Source: Propionibacteriaceae bacterium
Lineage (GTDB): Bacteria; Actinomycetota; Actinomycetes; Propionibacteriales; Propionibacteriaceae
DNA: 64,000 bases
Direction: 5' to 3'
NCBI GenBank assembly: GCA_027492675.1
Contig: JAPUEI010000042.1
Location: 1 to 64,000, forward strand
Part shown: one piece after another, positions 7,936-16,297 of the stretch
Layout: every line of letters starts with the position of its first letter
Position numbering within the stretch: the first letter of the stretch is position 1
The notes under the pieces: model-generated
Told to the model about the DNA's origin: nothing
The model's database searches: none
Seen by the model: only the letters and a program-made list of their open reading frames with translations
Made by a program: the position numbers and the translations under genes

Positions 7936-8891
7936 CACTTCTCCTGAGCGCCGAGTCGGACGCGTGGGTCGATGACTGCGTACAGCAGGTCGACGACGAG
8001 GTTGATCACGATGATGAAGAGCCCTGTGAACAGGACGATGCCCTGGACGAGCTGGTAGTCACGTCGCTGTACGGCCTCGAACAGCAGGCGGCCCATTCCC
8101 GGGAGCCCGAAGATGTTCTCGATGACCGCGCTGCCACTGAGTAGGCCGGCTGTTAGGAGACCCGCAACCGTGAGGATCTGTACTCCTGCGACACGGAGCA
8201 CGTAGACCATCGAGATCCGCCCCTCCTTGATCCCCTGGGAGCGTGCGGTCGTGACGTACGGCTCGCGAAGCACGTCGAGAACCGCGCCGCGCGTGATGCG
8301 GCTGACCCCACCGGCTTCCGCGAGCGCCAGGGCCAATATGGGCAGGCCGACGGTCCGGAGGTGCGGGGCCAGCCCCTTCGAGATGGGCACCCAGCCACCG
8401 ACCAGGAACAGCCGGAACTCGACGGCGAAGACCAGGATCAGCAGCAGGGCCATGACGAAGTTCGGCATCGAGATGCCGAGGATGCCAAGCGTCCTGGCGA
8501 CGCCACCGTCCAGACGATGTTGACGGAAGGCCGCCCAGCAGCCCAACCCGATGCCGAGGGCGAGTCCGAGGAGCAGCGCGCCCAGACTCACCTCCAACGT
8601 CACGGCGGCGGCGGGCGGGATCAGCTCGATGACGGGCTTGGCCAGAAAGTGGCTGTCCCCGAGCTGGAGAGTGGCGATCTGCCTACAGAACACCGTGAAC
8701 TGGTGCCACAGGCTGGCGTCCAGGCCCAGCTCGTGGCGCAGCGCCTCGACTTGCTCCGGCGTGGCCTGATCGCCCGCGAGGATGGAGGCGGGGTCTCCGG
8801 GGGCAAGACGAAGCATGAAGAAGACAAGTAGCAGGGGTACCGCGGCGGTTGGCAGCAGCAGAAGCAGGCGACGCCCGAGGTACGAGAGCAT
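7935..8891 (-). CDS. Dpp/Opp-type ABC transporter permease (DppB-like)
   Basis: A 318-residue integral membrane permease with an N-terminal membrane segment (residues 9-28), the DppB-type loop LRLAPGDPASILAGDQAT, and five further membrane segments in the second half. The cytoplasmic coupling loop is RSQGIKEGRI. The start at 8891 has GGAGG 6 nt upstream and overlaps the stop of the other permease as TGATG; the longer open frame upstream encodes only arginine/proline-rich shadow sequence. It forms the membrane channel with the DppC-like protein. Confidence 0.9.
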   Translation of the reverse strand: MLSYLGRRLLLLLPTAAVPLLLVFFMLRLAPGDPASILAGDQATPEQVEALRHELGLDASLWHQFTVFCRQIATLQLGDSHFLAKPVIELIPPAAAVTLEVSLGALLLGLALGIGLGCWAAFRQHRLDGGVARTLGILGISMPNFVMALLLILVFAVEFRLFLVGGWVPISKGLAPHLRTVGLPILALALAEAGGVSRITRGAVLDVLREPYVTTARSQGIKEGRISMVYVLRVAGVQILTVAGLLTAGLLSGSAVIENIFGLPGMGRLLFEAVQRRDYQLVQGIVLFTGLFIIVINLVVDLLYAVIDPRVRLGAQEK

Positions 8892-9769
8892 CAGTGGCCT
8901 CCGTGTCTGGGGTCGAGGGCGTCGCGGACCGTGTCGATCACCGTGTTGAGGGCCAGGATGGTGAGCACCAGTGCGGCGCCCGGGAAGGCCCACATCCAGG
9001 GGGCGACGCTCAGATAACCGCGGGAATCGGAGAGCTCGGCTCCCCAACTCGGTACGTCCGGTGGAAGCCCGGCGCCGATGAAACTCAACGCCGACTCAAC
9101 GAGGACTGACTGCGTGAAGACGATCGCTCCTTGGACGGTGATGGGAGTCAAGCAGTGGGGGAGCACGTACCTGGCGAAGATCCTGGTGTTTGAGGCGCCG
9201 ACCGCTTTGGCGGCGTCGATCATGGGCAATCCGCTCACGACCAGCGCGGCGCTGCGAACGACTCGGGTCATGCTCGGTCCGAAGACGATCACCAGGGCGA
9301 TGATCACGGTCGACAGGCCGCCGCCCATGATCGCCGTCAGGGCGAGCGCAAGCACGATGATGGGGAACGACATGATGCCGTCCACGATCCGCATCACGAC
9401 CATGTCGACCCAACGGAACATGCTGGCCAGGATCCCCAGGGTGGTGCCCACGGCAGCCGCGATGGCCGTGGTGATCAGACCGACAGTCAGAGACGCGCGT
9501 GCTCCGTACAAGGTGCGGGCGAGCATGTCCCTGCCGAAGTTGTCAGTGCCAAACCAGTGAGCAGACGACGGCCCCTTCAGACGTTGTCCTGCCGTGAAGG
9601 CATTCGGATCGAGCACGATCGGGGCGACGAGGGCGGTCACCACGAGGAGAACGAGGAACCCCACCGCCACCGCGGTCCCGGGGCGCCGGCGCAAGCGCCG
9701 CGCCAGCACCCCGAGCCACGTCGGCGCAGTGGCTGCGCCTGCGGATCCCTCGTGGATCTGGTCGATCAT
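8891..9769 (-). CDS. Dpp/Opp-type ABC transporter permease (DppC-like)
   Basis: A 292-residue permease with an N-terminal membrane segment (about 35-55) and the DppC signature HWFGTDNFGRDMLART followed by YGARASLTVGL near residues 71-97. The EAA-like loop AAKAVGASNTRIFARYVLP lies at about 190-208. Its ATG overlaps the solute-binding protein stop as ATGA. Together with the DppB-like protein it makes the transmembrane pathway of the importer. No change at key positions is evident. Confidence 0.91.
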   Translation of the reverse strand: MIDQIHEGSAGAATAPTWLGVLARRLRRRPGTAVAVGFLVLLVVTALVAPIVLDPNAFTAGQRLKGPSSAHWFGTDNFGRDMLARTLYGARASLTVGLITTAIAAAVGTTLGILASMFRWVDMVVMRIVDGIMSFPIIVLALALTAIMGGGLSTVIIALVIVFGPSMTRVVRSAALVVSGLPMIDAAKAVGASNTRIFARYVLPHCLTPITVQGAIVFTQSVLVESALSFIGAGLPPDVPSWGAELSDSRGYLSVAPWMWAFPGAALVLTILALNTVIDTVRDALDPRHGGH

Positions 9770-11343
9770 CCGAGCCAGACGTTGTAGAACGAGCCGGTGA
9801 ATTCATCCACGTGGCTCACGTGGACACTCTCACTCATGACGACCAGTGGCTTTGTGGTGCCGAACTTCAGGAAGGGAAGGTCCTGCCAGACGAGGGTCTG
9901 CAGCTTGTCCCAGGTCGCCTTCCGGTCCGACTGCGACGTCTGGCTGGCCAACTGGGCGAGCAGGGCGTCGCGCTCAGACGACTTCCATGTTCCGGGGAAG
10001 GTGCTCTGGAGGTACGGGAGCAGAACCGGGTCGGCATAGGTCGGGATCCCGGAGGAGAAGATGTCGAACTGGTCGGGGTGTGTTCTGCGGGCGATGATGG
10101 TCGCCTGGTCCACGACCTGAAGGTCGACGTTGAAGCCGGCCTTCTTCAACTGCTCCTGCGCGGGAAGGGACGGTGCATACCAGGTTGGGTCGTCCTTGGT
10201 AGTCAGCCACACGATCTTCTCGCCGTTGTAGCCGGCTTCGGTCATCAGCCGCTTGGACTTCGCAAGGTCCTGCTTGTTGTACACGTCGGTTCCGGCAGCC
10301 GACGTCCACTGCTTGTTGACCTCGGGGATGAAGCTACCGTCAACGGTGAAGGCAGAAGAGTCACCGAAACCGGCGGCCATGATCTCCTGCATATTGAGGG
10401 CGGCGAGGAACGCCTGGCGGAGCTTGACGTTGGCCATCGGGCCTTGGACCTTGTTGAACACGATCGTCGAACCCGAGGTGGCGCTGAGCATCTGGGCCTT
10501 CGCGGGGGACACGATCGACGGCTTCATGTCGAGCGGCACTGCGCCACCGATGTCGATTTGTCCGGTCTGCACGGCCTGGACCCGGGTCGAGGCCTCGGGA
10601 ATCGCCGTGAATGTCATCGTGTCCACGTAAGCGTTCTTGACCCCCGTCGCCCCGTCCGACTCACCCTCAGGTGTCTTGTAGCCGTCCCAGCGGGCCAAGG
10701 TGATCGTCTGGTCCTTTACATAGCTGGTGAGTTTGTACGGGCCGGTGCACACCAGGGTGTCAAGCGCCGAGGTGATGGGGCGCCCCTTCACCTGCGACGC
10801 CGGCATGATGTAGGCCGTGGTCAGCAGGGTGGGGACGATGGCGCTGGGCGACTTCAACGTGAGAACCACGGTCGAATCGTCGGGTGAGGACATGGACGCG
10901 GTCAGAGACTTCAAGATCGACCCGTTGCCGGGCGTATCCAGATACCGGGTGAGGCTGGCGACGACGTCGGCTGCTTTCAGGGGCTGACCGTCCTGGAACG
11001 ACACGCCGGAGCGCAGCGTGAAGGTGTAGGTCTTGTCGTTGTCGTACGCGGTCTTCTGCACCAGGACAGGCTTGATCTCGTACGAGGTGGAGACGTCAAA
11101 GAGGGGCTCGCAGACCTGTCGGGCGATCACCCAGTTTGCCTGGAGGGAGGTGGCGAAGGGGTCGATGACCGCCGGAATGCCAGCCAGCGAGATTCGCAAG
11201 TTGCCACCCTTCTTGGGGGTGGCGGCGCTGTCGACTGATGTACCAGCGTTGGTTGAGGAACATGCTGTGAGTCCCATGGTGACAGTCGCCACCGCGCACC
11301 CCAGTGCGAGGATCCCACGGATCGCTCTGTGCTTCATCGTCAT
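9766..11343 (-). CDS. ABC transporter solute-binding lipoprotein (family 5)
   Basis: A 525-residue extracellular solute-binding protein of the peptide/nickel-binding class. The N-terminus has a basic region, a hydrophobic core and the lipobox LTAC, so it should be lipid-anchored outside the membrane. Later segments such as YTFTLRSGVSFQDGQPLKAADV are the family 5 signature. I use the ATG at 11343, which has CAGGTG upstream; the ATG at 11337 has no ribosome site and earlier in-frame starts run into the promoter. It is the first gene of the 11-gene operon and lies divergent to the GntR regulator. Family 5 proteins bind peptides, glycosides, opines and other ligands, so the ligand is unknown. Confidence 0.9.
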   Translation of the reverse strand: MTMKHRAIRGILALGCAVATVTMGLTACSSTNAGTSVDSAATPKKGGNLRISLAGIPAVIDPFATSLQANWVIARQVCEPLFDVSTSYEIKPVLVQKTAYDNDKTYTFTLRSGVSFQDGQPLKAADVVASLTRYLDTPGNGSILKSLTASMSSPDDSTVVLTLKSPSAIVPTLLTTAYIMPASQVKGRPITSALDTLVCTGPYKLTSYVKDQTITLARWDGYKTPEGESDGATGVKNAYVDTMTFTAIPEASTRVQAVQTGQIDIGGAVPLDMKPSIVSPAKAQMLSATSGSTIVFNKVQGPMANVKLRQAFLAALNMQEIMAAGFGDSSAFTVDGSFIPEVNKQWTSAAGTDVYNKQDLAKSKRLMTEAGYNGEKIVWLTTKDDPTWYAPSLPAQEQLKKAGFNVDLQVVDQATIIARRTHPDQFDIFSSGIPTYADPVLLPYLQSTFPGTWKSSERDALLAQLASQTSQSDRKATWDKLQTLVWQDLPFLKFGTTKPLVVMSESVHVSHVDEFTGSFYNVWLG

Positions 11344-11375
11344 TGATTCACCTGTCCGTCGTTGGCCTGGTGCAG

Positions 11376-11422
11376 AGTGTATACACTGCATACCGTGCAT
11401 ACGGTAAGGTTCTAGGTATGGT
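11376..11422. promoter_or_regulatory. Divergent promoter with two palindromes (GntR operator candidates)
   Basis: Two palindromes lie between the divergent operon and regulator: AGTGTATACACT (11376-11387, perfect) and TACCGTGCATACGGTA (11391-11406, perfect 6-bp arms around 4 nt). Both have the TGTATAC/ATAC style of FadR-subfamily GntR operators. A -10 box TATGGT (11417-11422) faces the regulator gene. Binding by the neighbouring GntR protein would allow autoregulation and control of the catabolic operon. Confidence 0.6.
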
Positions 11423-11459
11423 TCGTCAAGGGGAGTTCGCACTGATCGGGAGGTGAGCC

Positions 11460-12098
11460 ATGGGCTCGCAAGAGATCGCAGATCAGCTGGCTGAGGACAT
11501 ACGCTCTGCGGTGTACCCGCCGGGCAGCCGCCTGGTGCAGCACGACATCGCCCAGCGGTTCCAGGTCAGCCGCATCCCAGTGCGAGAGGCACTTCAGAAC
11601 CTCGCGGCGCAAGGCCTGGTCGACTACAACCCCGGTGGTGGAGCGACCGTTCGCGACCGCAGCTCCCGCGAGATCCGCGAACTGTACGAACTCAGACTCC
11701 TACTGGAGCCTTCGTTGAGTCGACACATGCTCGGCGGAGTCACGCCGCGGCGTCTTCGAAGCCTGCAGACGCTCGCAGACGCGATGGACACGGACGTGGA
11801 ACTCGCGGCGTGGCGAGAACTCAACTTCGACTTCCACTGCGAGTTGAACGGACTCATCGAACGCCCCTACACCGAATCAGTCCTCCGGCTGCTACTCGCC
11901 GCGGTGCAGCCCTACTCGCTCGAGAACGTGGGAGCTCTCGGCGGGCGCGCACAAGCCACCCGAGAGCACCACTTGATGGTTCAGGCGCTCAAGAACCAGG
12001 ATGGCGACTCGCTGGCTGCCCTCATTCGACAGCACCTTGAGGACGCCATGGAGCGAGTGGCCACGGCTCACGACCAAGACAGCCCAGCCGTCCCCTGA
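11460..12098 (+). CDS. GntR family regulator with FCD ligand domain
   Basis: A 212-residue repressor-type regulator. The N-terminal winged helix-turn-helix spans about 5-70, with recognition region FQVSRIPVREALQNLAAQGLV; residues 75-200 form an all-helical FCD ligand domain with likely metal ligands in FDFHCELN and REHHLMVQAL. The ATG follows GGGAGGTGAG at good spacing. It is divergent from the transporter/esterase/AtuA operon, separated by about 115 bp holding two palindromes. It most likely represses that operon until a pathway acid or ester is present. Confidence 0.9.
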   Translation: MGSQEIADQLAEDIRSAVYPPGSRLVQHDIAQRFQVSRIPVREALQNLAAQGLVDYNPGGGATVRDRSSREIRELYELRLLLEPSLSRHMLGGVTPRRLRSLQTLADAMDTDVELAAWRELNFDFHCELNGLIERPYTESVLRLLLAAVQPYSLENVGALGGRAQATREHHLMVQALKNQDGDSLAALIRQHLEDAMERVATAHDQDSPAVP

Positions 12099-12660
12099 TC
12101 CTCGATCTCGCGCCGACCACCGTCAACCTGAGAAGCCCGTAGAGCAACGCGTACGGCAACGCGGATTCGCCGCCGTTGCGCTGACCGGAGGGAATGGGGT
12201 CTCATGCGCAGGGGCTGCCTGCGCATGATCCGTCGCCGGAGGAAGAATCTCAAACGGGTAGTCCGGGTGCCGACCCCCTTCGGCGTCGCGTGACACCCGG
12301 CACGCTTCTGGCGTTGAGTTCGGGTGAGTTGGCTCATCCGTGTCCGCGGGGCCGATCCGGAGCGCGTGCATCCAAGGTCCGAACGTCATGCCTAGTCAGG
12401 AGGGTATTGGCCCTAGTTGTGGCATGGTCGGCTGCATACTCGAATTCTGTCAGCCCGACCGCAAAGCAGTTTGCGAGAGGCGCTTTCGGAGCGATTCGGA
12501 AGCGCCTCTTGTGCAAAGCCTGACGTCGAACCGCGTCGGTGTATCGCCAGCGGGGGCGTCACGGTTTCGTAAGCATGAAGTAAGGACAACGCTCTAGAGC
12601 ATCTGCCCTGGTCGGCGTTGAGTGGCGCATGTCCCACACACACCCACAAGGGAGTACGAC
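12099..12660. other. Non-coding; diverged repeat unit and promoter region
   Basis: No gene is supported. It holds the second copy of the diverged unit seen near 91-290 (here about 12150-12360), then the second tRNA-tail/hairpin repeat (12446-12508), then the leader of the beta-propeller gene. A short palindrome GCTCTAGAGC lies near 12591-12600 upstream of that gene. Confidence 0.5.
12446..12508. repeat. tRNA-Pro tail plus hairpin, copy 2 (att-like)
   Basis: The 19 bases CTGTCAGCCCGACCGCAAA (12446-12464) are identical to the tRNA-Pro tail at 9-27. The following hairpin (arms 12475-12489 and 12494-12508) pairs over 15 bp with two G-T pairs. Relative to copy 1 an A-T pair has become a G-C pair on both arms, so the fold is kept while the sequence changes. 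No tRNA body precedes it, so it is not a functional tRNA. Confidence 0.7.
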
Positions 12661-13800
12661 ATGCAGCATTCACGCCTCCTCACGGTCCTGACCGCCGGCC
12701 TCGTCGCCGCCGGTCTCACGATCGTCTGCGCTCCGAACGCCAGCGCATCCTCAGGCTCCGAGGCCCGGGGCGCCGTGTTCGTTCAGACCGATGACCTGGC
12801 CCACAACTCCGTCATCGCGTACGACCGCGGGGCGGACGGACGTCTCACTCGCACCGGCACGTACGCGACGGGCGGTGCAGGTGCCGTGCTCACCGGCGCA
12901 GTGGTCGACCCGCTGGCGTCGCAAGGCTCGCTCACGTTGGACCTCGACCACAGGCTGCTGTTCGCCGTCAACGGCGGCAGCGACACGATCACTGTGTTCG
13001 GCGTTAACGGCAGCCGTCTGGAGCGCCGCCAGATCCTGTCCAGCCAGGGCGACCTGCCGGTCTCCGTCAGCGTGGAGGGCAATCTCGTCTATGTGCTGAA
13101 CGCACGAGGCGGCGGCTCGATCACGGGCTACAGGATCGATGGTCGCCTGGTCGAGCCGATCGCCAACTCCACCCGGGCGCTGAACCTCGTGCCCAACGCC
13201 AACCCCGAGTTCCTCCAGGCACCGTCGCAGGTGGCAATCACCCCTGACGGCGACGCCGTGGTGGTCGCGACGAAGACGCACGGCACGCTGATGGTGTTCC
13301 CGCTCAACCACGGCAAGCCCGCCTCATCCCCTGTGGTGACCTCGTCCGGCGCCGTACCCTTCGCCCTCTCCTTCGACCGCTCGGGCAGCCTGCTCGTGGT
13401 CGACGCCAGTGGCCTCGCCTCGTCGTACAAGGTCGGCCACTCCGGCAGCCTCGCCCTGATCTCCCAGGTGGGTCCGACCGGACAGGCCGCTGCGTGCTGG
13501 TCGGTCGTGATCGACGGCACCCTCTACGCAGCCAACGCAGGCTCGAACAGCATCAGCTCCTTCGGCGATCGCCGCAGCCAGCTGTCGATCAAGGCCACCG
13601 TGGCCGCCACGACTGGCGCTGGTCCGATCGACATGGCGGCCTCGCGGAACGGCCGCTTCGTCTATCAGTTGACCGGAGGCTCGGGGCAGGTCGATGAGTA
13701 CGTACGCGGCTCGAACGGGTCGCTGACCAAGATCGGGTCCGTCGATACCGGTCTCGGGGCAGCAGCCGGCAAGCCCATCGAGGGCATCGCCGCCAGCTGA
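12661..13800 (+). CDS. Secreted beta-propeller protein (lactonase/YncE-like)
   Basis: A 379-residue exported protein. Residues 1-31 form a Sec signal peptide ending in A-S-A, and the rest is a run of short beta repeats with segments such as LLFAVNGGSDTITVFGVNG, QVAITPDGDAVVVAT and LYAANAGSNSISSF, the pattern of seven-bladed lactonase-like propellers. The ATG at 12661 follows GGGAG; an upstream in-frame ATG lacks such a site. A terminator hairpin follows. It sits alone between tRNA-tail copies 2 and 3. 6-Phosphogluconolactonase (Pgl) activity is unlikely because the protein is secreted; a binding or structural role is possible. Confidence 0.75.
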   Translation: MQHSRLLTVLTAGLVAAGLTIVCAPNASASSGSEARGAVFVQTDDLAHNSVIAYDRGADGRLTRTGTYATGGAGAVLTGAVVDPLASQGSLTLDLDHRLLFAVNGGSDTITVFGVNGSRLERRQILSSQGDLPVSVSVEGNLVYVLNARGGGSITGYRIDGRLVEPIANSTRALNLVPNANPEFLQAPSQVAITPDGDAVVVATKTHGTLMVFPLNHGKPASSPVVTSSGAVPFALSFDRSGSLLVVDASGLASSYKVGHSGSLALISQVGPTGQAAACWSVVIDGTLYAANAGSNSISSFGDRRSQLSIKATVAATTGAGPIDMAASRNGRFVYQLTGGSGQVDEYVRGSNGSLTKIGSVDTGLGAAAGKPIEGIAAS

Positions 13801-13817
13801 GTGGGCCGCGTCGCGGG

Positions 13818-13849
13818 ATCGTGCCGACGCCGAGGGGTGTCGGCACGAT
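13818..13849 (+). terminator. Terminator hairpin of the beta-propeller gene
   Basis: ATCGTGCCGAC (13818-13828) pairs perfectly with GTCGGCACGAT (13839-13849), 18 nt after the stop codon. There is no strong T-run, which is common in high-GC actinobacterial terminators. Confidence 0.65.
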
Positions 13850-13900
13850 CAGCGGTCTGGTCACGTGAGACAGCCGCTCGGCATGTCCTGACCCACAAGG

Positions 13901-13961
13901 CTGCCAGCCCGACCGCAAGCCCTCACGAGAGGCACTTTCGGAAGGATCCGAAGGTGCCTCT
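13901..13961. repeat. tRNA-Pro tail plus hairpin, copy 3 (att-like)
   Basis: CTGCCAGCCCGACCGCAAG (13901-13919) matches the tRNA tail at 17 of 19 positions, and the hairpin arms (13928-13942, 13947-13961) pair with one G-T pair. Copies 2 and 3 bracket only the beta-propeller gene. I see nothing else in 13850-14092. Confidence 0.65.
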
Positions 13962-14092
13962 CTCAGCGTCCTTTGGCACCCACTGTCGACGCCTACACCT
14001 TTATGAAGATTCAGCCATCTAGGTGCGTCGTTTCCGAGAGTGGGGGATAGCGTCCGGCGTGTTACCAAGGTGTCGTAGCCGGGGGGCTTCGC

Positions 14093-16297
14093 GTGGCTGG
14101 TTCGGGATTCTCTGGACTGACGATCAGGCGCTGGCGCATCGTTCAGCGGACGAGCGCCCTGGCGTTGGCCGTGGCGCTGGTGGCTGCTGGTTGGGTGGTC
14201 GTACCAGTGCCGGCTGTCGCCGCCTCCGGTCCTGTGGCGGGGGCCTTCGTGCCGCTGTCACCGTCCAGGGTGCTGGACTCGCGGGTCGGAATCGGCTACT
14301 CGGGCGCGGTCTCAGGCGGTGGGACGATCGGGTTGCAGATCACGGGCCGGAGCGGGGTACCCGCGAGCGGTGTGGCAGCGGTCGTGTTGAACACGACTGT
14401 CACCGATACCCGTACGGCTGGCTTCATCACGGTGTTTCCCTCGGATGCGGCCAGACCTGTGGCGTCGAACCTGGCCTTCGCCTCAGGTCAGACGGTGGCG
14501 AACCTGGTCACGGTGAAGGTCGGTGCTGACGGCAAGGTGAACCTGTTCAACGCCTCCAACCAGCCTGTCAGCCTGGTCGCCGACGTGGCCGGCTACTTCG
14601 TGGCGGGGACGCCGAGCGTGGATGGGGCGTTCGTGTCGTTGTCGCCATCACGAGTGTTGGACTCGCGGTTAGGCAATGGCTTCTCTGGTCCGGTGCAGGC
14701 GGGCGGGACGGTCCCGTTGCAGGTGACTGGTCGCGGTGGGGTGCCGACCTCTGGGGTTGCGGCGGTGGTGTTCAACACGACGGTCACGAATACCAGGGCC
14801 AGCGGATTCATCACGGTGTATCCGTCGGGGACGTCGATGCCGACCGCGTCGAACCTGAACTTCGTGGCGGGGCAGACCGTCCCGAACCTCGTGACGGTGA
14901 AGGTGGGCGCCGACGGCAAGGTCAATCTGACGAACAACTCAAGCGCCTCGGTTGATCTGGTCGCCGATGTGGCCGGCTACTACCTCGCAGGGACGCCGAG
15001 TGTGGACGGGGCCTTTGTGCCCGTGGACCCGGCGCGGTTGTTGGACTCGCGGGTCGGGAACGGCTTCTCCGGGCCTGTGCAGGCGGGTGGGACCGTCCGG
15101 TTGCAGGTGACTGGTCGGGGTGGGGTGCCGGCATCTGGTGTTTCGGCAGTCGTGTTGAACACGACGGTCACGAATACCAGGTCCAGTGGCTTCATCACGG
15201 TGTATCCGTCGGGGACGTCCATGCCGACCGCGTCGAACTTGAACTCCGTGCCGGGGCAGGCGATCCCGAACCTGGTCACGGTGAAACTAGGCAGTGATGG
15301 GAAGGTCAACCTCACCAACACCTCCGGTGGCACGGTCGACCTGGTCGCGGACGTTGCTGGCTACTACCTGATCGCGGTGCCTAGCCCTGGGGCGACGAAC
15401 GCCACTGTCAGTCCCGCAATCGGAACCACGCAGGGGGGCGACGTGGTGACGATCACCGGAACGAACCTCGCCGACGTCACGTCGGTCACCTTCGACGGCC
15501 TCGCCGGTTCGATGGTGACGCCGATCTCGGACACGCAAGTGTCGGTGACGACCCCCGTCCATGCATTGGGAGCCGTCGACGTGACGGTGACCACACCTCG
15601 AGGCACCACGACCAGCACGGGCGCGTTCACCTACGTCGCTCCGGGCACCAGTCCCGCGGACGGACAGCTGCACACCGGGATCATCTCGACGACATTCTGG
15701 GTCGGTGAGATCTTCGACGCGTCAGCTGCCGACGGCAGCCAGATGATCTCGACGTACGACGGGTCGTGGTACGCCCACTTCGGCGGCTGTGACGGCATCA
15801 GCGCGAGTGGCTCCTGCAAGACCGAGAAGCGCACGGCCGACAACGGCTGGTTCCCGACGTCCATGACGCCGAAGGAGAATCCCTTCTACCTCGACCTCCC
15901 GTACGACGACGTCAACGACCCCACGGGGTTCAAGAACCGGTGCGCGGTCATCCCGTGGGCCAACGACCCGGGATATGCCGGTCACTGCGCCGATCGGAAC
16001 TTCTCCTACATGAAGAACCGTTGGGTCAAGCTCATCGGACCCAACGGCAACGCGTGCTACGGCCAGATCGAGGACGCGGGTCCGGCGATCTACCACGACT
16101 CCGCGTACGTGTTCGGGTCGGCGCGACCCGCCAGCACCAAGTTCAACAACGCCGGCATGGATGTCTCCCCGGCGCTCAACGGCTGCCTCGGATTCTCAGA
16201 GCTCGACGGCCAGTCGGACAAGGTGAGCTGGCAGTTCGTCAGTTCCCCACCCGCAGGCCCCTGGACCAGGGTCGTGACCACGCGCCAGGTCAGCTGA
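14093..16297 (+). CDS. Secreted protein: three 128-residue repeats, IPT/TIG domain, C-terminal barrel-like domain
   Basis: A 734-residue exported protein. A signal peptide (about 1-44) is followed by three repeats, each opening with S/A-R-V/L-L-D-S-R and ending D-V-A-G-Y-Y/F; the L-D-S-R motif falls at residues 62, 190 and 318, an exact 128-residue period. Residues about 430-515 are an IPT/TIG immunoglobulin-like domain. The C-terminal 210 residues contain cysteines and a segment CYGQIEDAGP followed by GMDVSPALNGCLGF that recalls the double-psi beta-barrel of RlpA/expansin proteins. The GTG start has GGGGGG upstream. Likely a cell-wall or polysaccharide-binding protein; enzymatic action is not shown. 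Confidence 0.75.
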   Translation: MAGSGFSGLTIRRWRIVQRTSALALAVALVAAGWVVVPVPAVAASGPVAGAFVPLSPSRVLDSRVGIGYSGAVSGGGTIGLQITGRSGVPASGVAAVVLNTTVTDTRTAGFITVFPSDAARPVASNLAFASGQTVANLVTVKVGADGKVNLFNASNQPVSLVADVAGYFVAGTPSVDGAFVSLSPSRVLDSRLGNGFSGPVQAGGTVPLQVTGRGGVPTSGVAAVVFNTTVTNTRASGFITVYPSGTSMPTASNLNFVAGQTVPNLVTVKVGADGKVNLTNNSSASVDLVADVAGYYLAGTPSVDGAFVPVDPARLLDSRVGNGFSGPVQAGGTVRLQVTGRGGVPASGVSAVVLNTTVTNTRSSGFITVYPSGTSMPTASNLNSVPGQAIPNLVTVKLGSDGKVNLTNTSGGTVDLVADVAGYYLIAVPSPGATNATVSPAIGTTQGGDVVTITGTNLADVTSVTFDGLAGSMVTPISDTQVSVTTPVHALGAVDVTVTTPRGTTTSTGAFTYVAPGTSPADGQLHTGIISTTFWVGEIFDASAADGSQMISTYDGSWYAHFGGCDGISASGSCKTEKRTADNGWFPTSMTPKENPFYLDLPYDDVNDPTGFKNRCAVIPWANDPGYAGHCADRNFSYMKNRWVKLIGPNGNACYGQIEDAGPAIYHDSAYVFGSARPASTKFNNAGMDVSPALNGCLGFSELDGQSDKVSWQFVSSPPAGPWTRVVTTRQVS

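Noticed and set aside
12446-12465. A second tRNA-Pro gene
   Set aside because: Only the 3' tail is present; no T, anticodon or D arm can be read upstream.
1-14000. Integrase or transposase for the tRNA-Pro island
   Set aside because: Looked for tyrosine and serine recombinase motifs in all listed frames of the region; none was found.
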